Notes: generated by a model not told the origin, from the sequence alone. Numbered from the stretch's first letter, positions 1-8,068 are shown. The stretch: DNA of 47,812 nucleotides from Fibrobacterota bacterium (GCA_003165595.1 PLWQ01000032.1:1-47812), one strand, 5' to 3'. Numbers and translations: made by a program.

Positions 1-145
1 CTTTAGCCTGGACACTGTACTAGGCCTTTTCGGTAAAATTCCAAAGCACCTTTTCTCGATTTGTCATTTCAAAATAAGAGATCACTCAAAAGGCCATTTT
101 TGGGTTACGGTTCCGACAGGGCAGGAAACCGTCATACTAGTTTGC

Positions 146-478
146 ATGGTAACCAGCAAGGCCGAAAAACGGAGGGAGTATTATCGAAGATGCAAGAATT
201 TTGGTGCCATACCCTCCCTCGTTTCGGTTCCAGAGGGGACGTATGATTTCTTGCCTGATCCAGATACAATAGTTGAATGCAATTCGGCAATGTCCTTGGA
301 TCTTGCAATCTTCAAGGAAAAGGTCGAATTGAAATCGTTTTCACTGAAATGCGGCGACGACAAATTATCTCACGATTTGAAAAGAAGAATTGTCCAAGGC
401 ATAAAGGACAGCCCCGTCGTAAAGCATGGTGACAAGGCTATGATAAAGCATGTTTCTCTCGGCTCAACTCTATCCTGA
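146..478 (+). CDS. Hypothetical protein, doubtful
   Basis: A 110-residue open frame starting with ATG and ending before an AT-richer gap. The N-terminus is basic and the rest mixed charge, with no membrane segment and no motif I recognise. No good ribosome binding site precedes the ATG. The frame may be the remainder of a longer gene or chance. The 270 bases between it and the next gene hold no other coding frame I trust. Confidence 0.25.
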   Translation: MVTSKAEKRREYYRRCKNFGAIPSLVSVPEGTYDFLPDPDTIVECNSAMSLDLAIFKEKVELKSFSLKCGDDKLSHDLKRRIVQGIKDSPVVKHGDKAMIKHVSLGSTLS

Positions 479-671
479 TAACCTCACAAGCGAAGATCGA
501 AAAACCTGTATCAGCAGTAGACTGCCACGTAAAGAGCAGGCCTTGCTCTCCAGTCCTTTGCCCAAATCTGCCAAAATTGCCTTACCAATTCATGTGAAGC
601 GATTAAAGCCCCTGACAGAATGTCTTTGTTGATATTTTGTTGCAGATTTACTTAACAAATAGTAATAAATT

Positions 672-684
672 CGGTATATTACCG
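672..684. promoter_or_regulatory. 13-bp palindrome upstream of the TnpV-like gene
   Basis: CGGTA-TAT-TACCG is a perfect inverted repeat in an AT-rich stretch 70 bases before the ATG at 754. Its place and symmetry suit an operator for a dimeric regulator. No clear -35/-10 pair can be assigned, so this is a candidate only. Confidence 0.3.
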
Positions 685-753
685 TAATAGAGTCCTCTTG
701 TTGAAAGGGACAAGGAAAAGTCTTCGGCGAAGAATATCCGAAGGAGGCACAAA

Positions 754-1413
754 ATGTCGTGGGCAAGTCTGTACAAAGCGAACTTAAAGGAGAACCGCCC
801 GCAGATGTACCGGGAGCTGGTGGAGAGCGGGGAGATGGAGAAGGTGGCAAAGGAACAGGACCGGAAGGCTGGGGAGCTTTACGGAACGATGATAGAGAAG
901 GGGTCGAGGGTCGACGAGGCGAGAGAGGTAGCCTTGAAGGAGTATATTCTGCTGCCGAGTGAGGAGGACCAGCCGAGGCTTGGGGAGAGTCAGGAGGAGG
1001 AAGACAACTGGGGTCAGCAGACCCAGGAGCCGGAGCCGACGAACATCCTGCCGTTCAGGCTCAAGCGCTCGAATCCCCGCTCTAGGAAGGGGCCTAGCGA
1101 TCGAAGAAGAACGCGAAACCCGAAAGAAAGGATACCCACTGTCACAATCACGGATATCGTTGAACCCATCAAAAAGGTAGAAGAAGAAACCTTCAGAGTC
1201 AGAGACACTGATCAGGAAATCCAGTTAAAGAAACGTCTTGAAGCCTTGGCCCCTTGGTGCATGCCTGGTGATCGTTGGGCACTGCTGGAAAAAATTGCTT
1301 TTGGGAATGACATCGAACGCTGTGGGTACGACTACGTTGTCGATAGAGCTTTGGAAATGACTGACAAACAGCTAAAAGCAATTCTGTTTGACGTGAGCGG
1401 GCATAGGGTTTAG
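754..1413 (+). CDS. TnpV-like N-terminus with basic and C-terminal extensions
   Basis: 219 residues. The ATG follows a strong Shine-Dalgarno (AAGGAGG, 741-747). Residues 1-70 contain an LKENRP..Y.EL..SGE pattern, a DR.A stretch and an AREVAL..YILLP end. This resembles the small TnpV proteins carried by mobile elements; the match is by eye. Residues 70-130 are acidic then strongly basic and probably disordered. Residues 145-219 form a predicted folded tail (CMPGDRW, ERCGYDYVVDRALEMT). The stop codon overlaps the possible GTG of the next frame by one base, suggesting coupling. Function unknown; the long extension is unusual for TnpV proteins. Confidence 0.65.
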   Translation: MSWASLYKANLKENRPQMYRELVESGEMEKVAKEQDRKAGELYGTMIEKGSRVDEAREVALKEYILLPSEEDQPRLGESQEEEDNWGQQTQEPEPTNILPFRLKRSNPRSRKGPSDRRRTRNPKERIPTVTITDIVEPIKKVEEETFRVRDTDQEIQLKKRLEALAPWCMPGDRWALLEKIAFGNDIERCGYDYVVDRALEMTDKQLKAILFDVSGHRV

Positions 1414-1886
1414 TGGCCGATGCTGGAGACACTGGGGTGGGGTATGAACAACCCTTATGTCGATCCACGATTCTACGCGGCGGAGCTGCTTTCCACATGC
1501 GTGATTTTCGCGGCCCCGACGCCTCTTCGCCCTTTCACTGGGTCATTCCGATTGGGGTCCTACTTGGCTTCCCGCGGAAATATGCATTACGAGCGCTGAT
1601 ACACTTAACGAGAAGCCCCGCAAGGAACGAGAGCTATATTCCTCTCTGTATGCTTTACACCCCTGTAAAACGCGGGGCCAACCAAAACCCATCCCTTGGC
1701 CACCTTTTCATATATGTGCAATCCGGAAAATGGTACCAGACCTTGGATGATGCCAGACAGGTAATTGCCAATCGTATCAAGAACGACCCGAAGCCACCTG
1801 ACATTGTTGTAATGGAGGTAGAAGCAAAGGAAATATGGCAGGCTGAGGCAATGGTAAAAGCGAACCGATACACGATCCATGTCTAG
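1413..1886 (+). CDS. Hypothetical protein
   Basis: 157 residues if started at the GTG overlapping the previous stop. An ATG at 1497 (MRDFRGP) with a GGAG about 12 bases upstream is an equally good start and gives 129 residues. A hydrophobic stretch (FHWVIPIGVLLGF) lies just after that ATG. The C-terminal half (SGKWYQTLDDARQVIANRI and IVVMEVEAKEIWQAEAM) looks like a folded alpha/beta domain. No family recognised. It sits 45 bases before the SRAP gene in the same direction, so an operon with 754-1413 and 1932-2597 is likely. Confidence 0.5.
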   Translation: MADAGDTGVGYEQPLCRSTILRGGAAFHMRDFRGPDASSPFHWVIPIGVLLGFPRKYALRALIHLTRSPARNESYIPLCMLYTPVKRGANQNPSLGHLFIYVQSGKWYQTLDDARQVIANRIKNDPKPPDIVVMEVEAKEIWQAEAMVKANRYTIHV

Positions 1887-1931
1887 TCCCCGCAAAAAAA
1901 CTCAGATTCAGAGTGTTAAGGATCTTCACAG

Positions 1932-2597
1932 ATGTGCGGCCGATTCGTTCAAAAGTCAGACCTTCAAAAGATTGCCCCGCTATTCAAAGCAGCGGTGGTT
2001 GAGTCGGAGGTGTTGCCGAGCTACAACATTACCCCTCGGCAGCCGGTTGCCGTTATCATGGAAAAGGGCCAAAGGAAAATTGTCACCATGAAGTGGGGCC
2101 TTATCCCGCACTGGGCCAAAGATGAAACTATTTCGAATAAATTGATAAATGCTAGATCAGAAACTGTTGATGAAAAACCGAGCTTCAGGGATTCTTTTAA
2201 GAAACGTCGGTGCTTGATTATCGCGGATGGTTTTTATGAATGGCAGGGGGCCGGCCTTTTGAAGAAGCCATTCTTTATTTACATGAAAGACGAGGCGCCG
2301 TTCGGAATGGCTGGGCTTTTTGACTATTGGACGAACGCCAAAGGAGAAAAGGAAATAACCTGCACCATAGTAACGACCGAGGCAAACGAAATAATGATCC
2401 CGATACACCATAGAATGCCGGTCATTCTCTCGCCCAAATACTACGATCTGTGGTTGAGCCCGGACGAAACGGATACGGCAAAAATAAAAGCCCTTTTGAA
2501 GCCGCTCGCCTCAAATCTGCTCGCTACTAGGCAGGTCAGTTTAGTGGTCAATAATCCCCGAAACAATTCTCCAGAATGTATCTTGCCTATGCAATAA
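1932..2597 (+). CDS. SRAP-family abasic-site/DNA-protein crosslink protein (YedK/HMCES)
   Basis: 221 residues, normal length for the family. The chain begins MCGRF, leaving Cys2 as the N-terminal nucleophile after Met removal. The other SRAP landmarks are present: Asn73 in INARSET, Glu103 in GFYEW and His160 in HHRMPVIL. In HMCES and YedK, Cys2 bonds covalently to abasic sites in single-stranded DNA and shields them during replication. The start is fixed by the need for Cys2. SRAP genes are common on phages and mobile elements, often beside SOS polymerases; no polymerase is seen here. Two terminator-like hairpins lie 220-320 bases downstream. Confidence 0.92.
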   Translation: MCGRFVQKSDLQKIAPLFKAAVVESEVLPSYNITPRQPVAVIMEKGQRKIVTMKWGLIPHWAKDETISNKLINARSETVDEKPSFRDSFKKRRCLIIADGFYEWQGAGLLKKPFFIYMKDEAPFGMAGLFDYWTNAKGEKEITCTIVTTEANEIMIPIHHRMPVILSPKYYDLWLSPDETDTAKIKALLKPLASNLLATRQVSLVVNNPRNNSPECILPMQ

Positions 2598-2820
2598 GAT
2601 GCGCAATGCCGGCATGGGGATAAAGGAGCGAAGAGAAGCATTGAATTTGCGCGCGAAATGGCGAAAATGTATACTGAAAGCAACTGGACCTCTCACACTT
2701 TTCAAAGGATACATGATTTGACAAAATAAGACTGATAATGAATCAAAAAAGATAACGCATTTCTAGCTTAGTTCTGTTACGGAAACTGGCAGTTTTCAAA
2801 CTCTCAGAACGAGTAGAAAC

Positions 2821-2850
2821 GTGCGTCCCAAAGTGGGACGCGCTTTCTTT
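2821..2850 (+). terminator. Rho-independent terminator after the SRAP gene
   Basis: GCGTCCCA (2823-2830) and TGGGACGC (2834-2841) form a perfect 8-bp stem with a 3-base loop, followed by CGCTTTCTTTCG. It is the first strong terminator after the gene ending at 2597. The bases between 2598 and 2820 contain no supported gene. Confidence 0.6.
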
Positions 2851-2882
2851 CGTCTTGAGAGTTGGGTATGCCAGTACCCCGT

Positions 2883-2963
2883 AACAGGACGATTGATTGT
2901 CGCGTCCTTTTTATTTTTTTGCAGAGGATGGCCAATCAGGTGGCGAGGCAACAGGACGATTGA
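2883..2963 (+). repeat. 14-bp direct repeat upstream of the secreted repeat protein
   Basis: AACAGGACGATTGA occurs at 2883-2896 and 2950-2963. The first copy forms the left arm of a terminator hairpin. Just downstream CCCCC-AAAGATCA-GGGGG can fold in the 5' leader of the gene starting at 3024. Confidence 0.5.
2886..2920 (+). terminator. Second rho-independent terminator
   Basis: AGGACG (2886-2891) pairs with CGTCCT (2903-2908), followed by a run of Ts broken by one A (2908-2920). It stands in tandem with the hairpin at 2823-2841 and insulates the following gene from upstream transcription. Confidence 0.55.
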
Positions 2964-3023
2964 AGCACCCCCAAAGATCAGGGGGCGATTGTTGTGTTCC
3001 TTTGAAGTCGAAAGGAGTATACA

Positions 3024-4298
3024 ATGCCAGTCTTTCAAGAACAGGAATTGGTTCCGATCCTAAAAGGTGGTGTCCTGATCTTGTTTGTTCTTGGAGTTGC
3101 GTGTTTCGGCCAATCCACTTGGGTATCGAGATATTCCCTGTCCCAAGCTCATTTGTATTCGGTTACCTATGGCAACGGCAAGTTCGCGGCTGTCGGTGGC
3201 CAGACTGTCGCGGGAGGCAATGCAGCAAATCTGGTCTTGACATCTTCGGATGGTGCAACATGGGTAACAAGAAATTCAACTCTAAGCGGATTTCTACTTT
3301 CAGTTACATATGGGGATGGTCTCTTTGTGGCGGTTGGGGGCCCTTGGACTGGCGGGGCTGCCACGATATTGACATCTTCCGTCGATTCCGTGTGGACATC
3401 TCAAAATTCGGGCGTTGCGGCCTATGATCTCCAATCCGTAAGTTATGGGAATAATCAATTCGTGGCTGTCGGAGTTGTTATTTTGGCTTCTTCCGATGGC
3501 AAGAACTGGTCGATCAGAAACTTGAATGCATCCTACAGCCTCAGTTGTGTGGCTTTTGGAAACAATCAGTTCATGGCAGTGGGAGATTCTGGTACCATTT
3601 TGACGTCTTCCGACGCCATAAGTTGGACAACTAGCAACTTGGGTACATCATACAGCCTTACCTCGGTGGCCTATGGCGACAGTCAGTTTGTGGTTGTGGG
3701 TTCTAACTTCAATTCCGGGACGAGCAACAATTGTGCAATTTGGACCTCTTCAGATGGAACTTTCTGGACAAATAGATATTCCGACACGACTCTCAGCCTC
3801 AGCTCTGTGACTTATGGCAATGGTCAGTTTGTGGCCGTTGGAGACTATCGAATCGCGGGCCTTTCCTACGGCAGTGCGATTTTGATCTCATCTGACGCTA
3901 TTACCTGGACTGTCAAGAAGCCCGTCAATTCGGGAACAGGCCTCAATTCTGTGACCTATGGGGAAAATCAGTTCGTTGCCGTGGGGAGCGTGATTCTATC
4001 TTCAGGTGCAGACAACTCCCGTGTCATTTTTCAAGCCAGCAGTAGAAAGGGCGAAGTCAGCAAGCAAGAAATCTGTATTGCCAACAACCGCCTCTCTGTC
4101 CTGCTGCCACCTGCTTCGGTGGGTGGAATGAAACTCGGGATGTATACTGTTACCGGGAAGAGAATCTATTCAGCTACTCAGCAACCTGACAACGGTACCG
4201 TGAGTATTCCGGCTCTGGGTTTACCAACAGGCGCGTATTTGTTGTCTGTGAGCGGCCACAATACAAGTCTGTCCTTGCCTTTTGTGATAACCAAATAG
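3024..4298 (+). CDS. Secreted BNR/propeller-like repeat protein with C-terminal sorting tail
   Basis: 424 residues; the ATG follows GAAAGGAG. A hydrophobic segment at about 14-29 ends in CFGQ and serves as a signal peptide. Residues 30-325 contain about seven repeats of the form SVTYGNGQFVAVG...ILTSSDG..W, a beta-propeller-like repeat found in sialidase/BNR-type surface proteins. The last 70 residues (MYTVTGKRIYS, LPTGAYLLSVSG, ending FVITK) resemble the Por-type C-terminal sorting domain used by type IX secretion. The ligand is unknown. Its presence inside a mobile element is unusual; it may be cargo that alters the cell surface. Export route is inferred from the tail only. Confidence 0.75.
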   Translation: MPVFQEQELVPILKGGVLILFVLGVACFGQSTWVSRYSLSQAHLYSVTYGNGKFAAVGGQTVAGGNAANLVLTSSDGATWVTRNSTLSGFLLSVTYGDGLFVAVGGPWTGGAATILTSSVDSVWTSQNSGVAAYDLQSVSYGNNQFVAVGVVILASSDGKNWSIRNLNASYSLSCVAFGNNQFMAVGDSGTILTSSDAISWTTSNLGTSYSLTSVAYGDSQFVVVGSNFNSGTSNNCAIWTSSDGTFWTNRYSDTTLSLSSVTYGNGQFVAVGDYRIAGLSYGSAILISSDAITWTVKKPVNSGTGLNSVTYGENQFVAVGSVILSSGADNSRVIFQASSRKGEVSKQEICIANNRLSVLLPPASVGGMKLGMYTVTGKRIYSATQQPDNGTVSIPALGLPTGAYLLSVSGHNTSLSLPFVITK

Positions 4299-4346
4299 CT
4301 AAGCGCAACGAGACCTGCGTAGGTAGTATCTCACAGGAGGAACTAT

Positions 4347-4982
4347 ATGGAAGAGAAAGCGTCGGATTCCTCAAGAAGCCGGATGGAGAGGCTGGAATGG
4401 CTTTACCTGCCTTCCAAGTTTCCTACGCTAAGCATAATTGAATTGCCAGATGGCCAAAGGTTAAAGATTGTTAACGATGAGACTTTGGAGGAGATTCGCC
4501 CTTCAGGCGGAGTAGTCATCCTGCCATTCGGTTTGTTTCGTGTTCTTGGGCTTATTCTTCTTGCTCTTGCTGGCGGCCGCACATGGTACTATGTGGCAGA
4601 CTGGAGCTGCCGCAACATGAACTACATCCCATGCCCGGACAAAGGATCGGTGCCGTTTGTAACCTTCGTTACGGTTTGTATCTCTGCTGTTGCGTTAGCC
4701 ACACTGGCACTCACAAAGAATCTTGGTCGGACAAGATTGAAGATTGTCGTTCCCCCTTTGCTAAAGAAGCCCTTTGTGATTTGCGCTCTGTCCTTGGGCC
4801 TTGGCATTTCCGTTTATGCATTGACACAACGTACCGCCGTGATCAATGCTGGTAACGGCGTAGTTTACAAGACAGACCGTCTAACTGGTGTGACGTGGCG
4901 CGTACAAGGTCTAAGAGAAATGCAGGTGGTGAGAGTACGTGAAGAGGTGCCAAAAGTGCGTGAAGAAATGCCGGATCAGTAA
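4347..4982 (+). CDS. Predicted three-helix membrane protein, unknown function
   Basis: 211 residues, with a strong ribosome binding site (CAGGAGG) before ATG. A 55-residue N-terminal part is followed by hydrophobic segments at about 56-77, 103-121 and 141-160. Two Cys (WSCRNMNYIPC) lie between the first two helices, probably outside. The C-terminal 45 residues are soluble and end in a repeated EEVPKVREEMP pattern. It follows the secreted repeat protein by 48 bases in the same direction, so the two may be co-expressed. No family recognised. Confidence 0.65.
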   Translation: MEEKASDSSRSRMERLEWLYLPSKFPTLSIIELPDGQRLKIVNDETLEEIRPSGGVVILPFGLFRVLGLILLALAGGRTWYYVADWSCRNMNYIPCPDKGSVPFVTFVTVCISAVALATLALTKNLGRTRLKIVVPPLLKKPFVICALSLGLGISVYALTQRTAVINAGNGVVYKTDRLTGVTWRVQGLREMQVVRVREEVPKVREEMPDQ

Positions 4983-5122
4983 CCGTATTTTGGTATGGAT
5001 GACGTTTCTTTTTAGACCTCGCACTTTAAACATCTCGCTATGGGGTCTTACTGCCTTCTTATCCCCCCCTTCCAGAATTCTTAGAAATAATATCGTGCAA
5101 TTTCCTGGGTTATGTATTATAT

Positions 5123-5142
5123 TTAATTACGTAGTTAATTAA
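5123..5142. promoter_or_regulatory. AT-rich inverted repeat before the serine recombinase
   Basis: TTAATTA (5123-5129) and TAATTAA (5136-5142) are perfect 7-bp arms around CGTAGT, 33 bases before the recombinase ATG. It could be an operator or part of a recombination site. The 190-base gap from 4983 has no other feature. Confidence 0.3.
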
Positions 5143-5174
5143 TAATTGCCATTTGATTCCTCGGAGGTCTTGCT

Positions 5175-5894
5175 ATGAAAGCAATCGCTTACATCAGAGT
5201 TTCAACAGCCGGGCAGGCTGAAACGGGTGTTTCAATGTCCGAACAGGAGATGAAGATAAAACAGTATTCAGACCTCTACGGGATTGATATTATTGAAATC
5301 ATTTCAGACGGTGGGGAAAGCGCGAAGGATCTTAATCGGCCAGGCATTCAAAGGGTGCTCTCCATGATGAAACAAAGAGAAACCGAAGGGGTTATTGTTG
5401 CAAAGCTGGATAGGCTCACTCGGTCTGTCCGGGACCTGGCTGACATGATGGAGCTGGCAAACAAGAAGAGTATATCCTTGATTTCCGTCAACGAGAAGAT
5501 TGACACGGGAACGGCAGCAGGGAGAATGATGGTTAACATTCTGGGCGTGATTTCACAGTGGGAACGAGAGACAATAGGGGAACGCACCCAAGCAGCACTT
5601 GAGTACAAGAAGAAGACTGGCAGTGCATACAATGGGTATCCGCTTTATGGATACCAGAAGGTCGACGGAAAGCTGGTGCGGGACCCTAAGGAGCAGGACA
5701 TCATTGCTGCTATTTTCGAAATGAGCCAGGCAGGGTACCGTGTTTCAAGAATATGCCGGGAGCTTGAGAGAAGAGGCGTTCGCACTAGGCATGGCAGCGG
5801 AAGATGGCACTCAAAGGTCGTCAAAAAGATTGTGACAGATATTCCAGTGAGGAACAAAATCGACACCGGATGCGTTCTAAACGAGGCAGCTTAA
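5175..5894 (+). CDS. Serine recombinase (resolvase/invertase family)
   Basis: 239 residues, ATG after TCGGAGGTC. The N-terminal catalytic domain (1-140) starts AYIRVST with the nucleophile Ser10 and contains VAKLDRLTRSVRDL and the GVISQWERETIGERT helix. A short Recombinase-type domain follows (GYPLYGYQKVDGKLVRDP, ARRIC-like helix RVSRICRELERRGVRT, then W-S-KVVKKI), which is the expected DNA-binding part. It is longer than simple resolvases and far shorter than large phage serine integrases. It is the second recombinase of the element, and may resolve dimers or invert DNA while the tyrosine enzyme at 10,424 integrates. Confidence 0.9.
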   Translation: MKAIAYIRVSTAGQAETGVSMSEQEMKIKQYSDLYGIDIIEIISDGGESAKDLNRPGIQRVLSMMKQRETEGVIVAKLDRLTRSVRDLADMMELANKKSISLISVNEKIDTGTAAGRMMVNILGVISQWERETIGERTQAALEYKKKTGSAYNGYPLYGYQKVDGKLVRDPKEQDIIAAIFEMSQAGYRVSRICRELERRGVRTRHGSGRWHSKVVKKIVTDIPVRNKIDTGCVLNEAA

Positions 5895-5904
5895 GGTCAA
5901 ATTT

Positions 5905-5922
5905 ACCGCTCGTGCGAGCGGT
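5905..5922 (+). terminator. Hairpin after the serine recombinase
   Basis: ACCGCTC-GTGC-GAGCGGT is a 7-bp perfect stem with a 4-base loop, 10 bases after the recombinase stop. No run of T follows directly, so it may be a weak terminator, an mRNA-stabilising hairpin or an attenuator before the small gene at 5960. Confidence 0.4.
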
Positions 5923-5959
5923 TAATAAAAATGGCGTTTTTAGAAAGGAAACGGGAAAA

Positions 5960-6187
5960 GTGGCAAGACCGAAATCCAAACAGGAACTGGAACCGTACAC
6001 TACCATGCTTACCGTGGGCTTGCGTGAAAGAATTAAGGACCTCGCCTATGAAATCAGGAAGAGCGGTAACGTGGAGCCCAAAGCTGCTGAAATCATACGT
6101 GCGGCATTACAGAACTTCTTCAGCCTTTCTGGGAAAAAGCAATTTGAGCTTGTTGCAAAAGAGACAGAGGCCACCCGAGGCAAATAG
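5960..6187 (+). CDS. Small putative DNA-binding protein, ribbon-helix-helix type
   Basis: 75 residues from a GTG preceded by AGGAAACG. Starting at this GTG avoids a long non-protein-like extension that the frame allows upstream. The sequence has MLTVGLRERIKDLAYEIRKSG followed by AAEIIRAALQNFF, the strand-helix-helix pattern of CopG/Arc-like regulators. A basic N-terminus (ARPKSKQE) precedes it. Placed after the serine recombinase, it may regulate it or the downstream element genes. The assignment rests on pattern only. Confidence 0.6.
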   Translation: MARPKSKQELEPYTTMLTVGLRERIKDLAYEIRKSGNVEPKAAEIIRAALQNFFSLSGKKQFELVAKETEATRGK

Positions 6188-6190
6188 GCG

Positions 6191-6241
6191 TACGCATGCC
6201 AAATGCGGTGCGGCCTGCGAAATGGTCGGATCGCCAGTGGG
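6191..6241 (+). repeat. Direct repeat, copy 1 (partner at 9972-10022)
   Basis: About 50 bases match 9972-10022 with roughly four of five positions identical; the clearest shared block is GGTGCGGCCTG. It sits in a 220-base gap (6188-6406) with no convincing gene. The gap also holds an imperfect hairpin (about 6305-6372) and two CTGCGGA words just before the next start codon. Confidence 0.5.
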
Positions 6242-6406
6242 AAGCACAATATCTCACATGGGTTGCCGAGCCGCAAACTTCAGAGTATACTAGAGTAGTC
6301 GGTTACCGTAAGGGGAAGAAAAGGTCGGGCCTGAAAAGCCGGACTTCCGTACCGGTTCTCTTTCCCTTTCTAGTGACTGCGGACCCTACCTCTGCGGAGA
6401 CGCTCT

Positions 6407-7033
6407 ATGGATTCTTCCCCCCAAAAGAAAGCGCAAGCACTGGAAATAGCGACTGGTAAACTTCACAATAGGATTCAACGACTGCGAGAAAATCACCCTC
6501 TAAGAGGTGGAGTTTTTCACCATTTCGAGCAGGTAAATGAACCACTCTTGAATTTGGCCGGAGTTACTGAAGCAATTAGCAGCTATTCCGGACTTATGCA
6601 GCCAGAGGGTGCGAAGCACTTCCTTGAGAAATTGTTAGCAGCAGAAAGCGGTGTTCCGACAGATGTGAGCGGCTTGAATATTCCTTTCCTGAACATCTTC
6701 AATTACCGCTTGGTAAAGCACATTCAGTCCGAATTAGAAAGCTACGATGAGTGGCTAAGGCAGCATGGGGAGAATGCAAAGCAGGCCGGAGACAGCGGGC
6801 TAGTGGCGCATACCAAGTGTACCGGGAAACATTTCATGTGTATCGATGATATTTGGAAAGAAGAATTCCCAAAAGGAATAGGGCCAACAACACGAACGAC
6901 CTTTTACGCCCACAAGCGAAACGACCCACTATTTAGAGATTCAATCAAGAAATGTCCTGACAGTAGAGGTTATGATATCCATCCTAAGCAACTGAAGAAA
7001 ATGTACTCCTCTCTCAATCGCTCCAAGAATTAG
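6407..7033 (+). CDS. Hypothetical protein of the element
   Basis: 208 residues; ATG with GGAG 7 bases upstream. Soluble, mixed alpha, no signal peptide or membrane segment. It has a HFEQVNEPLLNLAG stretch, three Cys in the C-terminal half (TKCTGKHFMC and KKCPD) and an end rich in Lys/Arg that could bind nucleic acid. No family recognised. The 250 bases after it (7034-7283) hold no supported gene. Confidence 0.55.
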   Translation: MDSSPQKKAQALEIATGKLHNRIQRLRENHPLRGGVFHHFEQVNEPLLNLAGVTEAISSYSGLMQPEGAKHFLEKLLAAESGVPTDVSGLNIPFLNIFNYRLVKHIQSELESYDEWLRQHGENAKQAGDSGLVAHTKCTGKHFMCIDDIWKEEFPKGIGPTTRTTFYAHKRNDPLFRDSIKKCPDSRGYDIHPKQLKKMYSSLNRSKN

Positions 7034-7283
7034 TTCCGCTTAAGTTCCAAAAACGTCCAAGTTTTAGTTCGGTATTACCTCGTATTTGTCTCCATTAGAA
7101 TGCCTTCTTGCTTGCATCCATGCAGGGTTTACATGAATTGACATGACGGAAAAATGGAATAAAAGTGGTATTTTTATGATTGAAGCACGGGAAGCAAAGG
7201 AAGCCATTCAGGAGTATGATAGGTGAATCAGTAATTGCTGATAAAAGATTACGTTTGTGGACGTTATTGGTGGAGGATTGGGT

Positions 7284-7523
7284 ATGCAAAGTAAAGCAAG
7301 GGCACCTAGGAGCAATCTTGGTTGTGAATTCCTTAGTATCTCGCAGCTTTCGGCCTGGCTTGGCGTATCCGAAAAGTTCCTGAGAAAACACAATGCTGCC
7401 GGAAGAATTCCTGGTAGCACTCGAATGGGATCGCGCTGGATGTTTCGCCGATCAAGCATTGAGAAACAAATGATTGAAAGCGGAAAGCTTTTAGTTGAGG
7501 AGATGGCTGAAAATGACAATTGA
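7284..7523 (+). CDS. Excisionase-like HTH protein
   Basis: 79 residues from ATG at 7284, with a strong GGTGGAGGA six bases upstream. A longer frame from 7257 would include the ribosome binding site itself, so the shorter start is preferred. The core FLSISQLSAWLGVSEKFLRKHNAAGRIPGSTRMGSRWMF is a winged helix-turn-helix of the excisionase/MerR-like type (HTH_17), with the conserved recognition helix and a W wing. Such proteins direct excision or regulate early genes in islands and satellites. It sits directly before the structured leader of the replication gene. Confidence 0.75.
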   Translation: MQSKARAPRSNLGCEFLSISQLSAWLGVSEKFLRKHNAAGRIPGSTRMGSRWMFRRSSIEKQMIESGKLLVEEMAENDN

Positions 7524-7536
7524 TGACTCGGTAACG

Positions 7537-7641
7537 ACCGTAAGTACGGTTTGGATTACGAGTACTCTTGGCCGGGATAGTCTGTAGAGGCGAAAACGGG
7601 GAGCCTACACTCCCCGCATCCCGGTCTTCCTTGGTAGGAAG
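7537..7641 (+). promoter_or_regulatory. Structured 5' leader of the HTH replication gene
   Basis: Four stems can be read directly. ACCGT/ACGGT lies at 7537-7550. A 9-bp stem pairs 7570-7578 with 7618-7626. Nested inside it is CGGGGAG (7597-7603) with CTCCCCG (7610-7616). Finally CTTCC (7626-7630) pairs with GGAAG (7637-7641). The last stem hides most of the Shine-Dalgarno of the gene starting at 7649. An 18-base unpaired segment (7579-7596) is left. This looks like a riboregulatory leader, perhaps a copy-number or induction control. Confidence 0.55.
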
Positions 7642-7648
7642 GATTAAA

Positions 7649-8011
7649 GTGGTTGTCAATCCAACAATTTTCAGTAGTAGCAAATGGAAACGTCTTTCGG
7701 GTTCTATCCAAGCGGCAATCATACACGCGCTGCTTGTGCGTGCGGACAGGGACACCATGCGGGCCTATCCAAGCATTGAAACTATCGCAGCCGATACCAG
7801 GAGTTCGCCCAGATCGGTGAATAGGGCGCTGCCTGAACTTGAAAAAAAGGGTTGTTTCGTTATCATCAAAACTTACAAGCATTTTGTCAAAAGGGGCCGG
7901 AATACAATCAAGAGAAAAAACGAGTACGACCTATCACCTTGGAAACGGTTTTGTCATTTCCAGAAAAAGTCAAAAAGTGGACAAAATGACGCTTCACAAG
8001 ATTTACCATAA
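7649..8011 (+). CDS. Helix-turn-helix protein, probable replication initiator or regulator
   Basis: 120 residues from GTG at 7649 (VVVNPTIF), preceded by AGGAAGGA. An upstream TTG at 7568 would run through the stable hairpins and is unlikely. The middle has the winged-helix pattern common in phage and plasmid replication proteins: WKRLSGSIQAAIIHALL, then YPSIETIAADTRSSPRSVNRALPELEKKGCFVI, like GntR/RepA-type HTH_36 domains. The tail is basic (KRGRNTIKRKNEYDLSPWKRF). It lies upstream of the prim-pol, so a role in origin recognition is likely but inferred. Confidence 0.7.
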   Translation: MVVNPTIFSSSKWKRLSGSIQAAIIHALLVRADRDTMRAYPSIETIAADTRSSPRSVNRALPELEKKGCFVIIKTYKHFVKRGRNTIKRKNEYDLSPWKRFCHFQKKSKSGQNDASQDLP

Positions 8012-8068
8012 TGTCAATGTTGATACCATGAAAACCGTGTTGTGATGCGTCATAATGACACTTCACAA
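7985..8068 (+). repeat. Iteron-like direct repeats, candidate origin
   Basis: AATGACGCTTCACAA (7985-7999) and AATGACACTTCACAA (8054-8068) differ at one base. The second overlaps a perfect palindrome GTCAT-A-ATGAC (8049-8059). They lie at the 3' end of the HTH replication gene and before the prim-pol, where an origin is expected in satellites. An AT-rich stretch (8116-8148) and a C6/G5 hairpin (8153-8168) follow. Function inferred from place only. Confidence 0.4.

Noticed and set aside
3024-4298. DNA tandem repeat or CRISPR-like array
   Set aside because: The repetition is at protein level (YG..QFVAVG, SSDG..W) with varied spacing and diverged codons.
6196-6459. 87-residue frame before the gene at 6407
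   Set aside because: It overlaps the better-started gene, runs through the direct repeat and hairpin region, and has no protein-like pattern.
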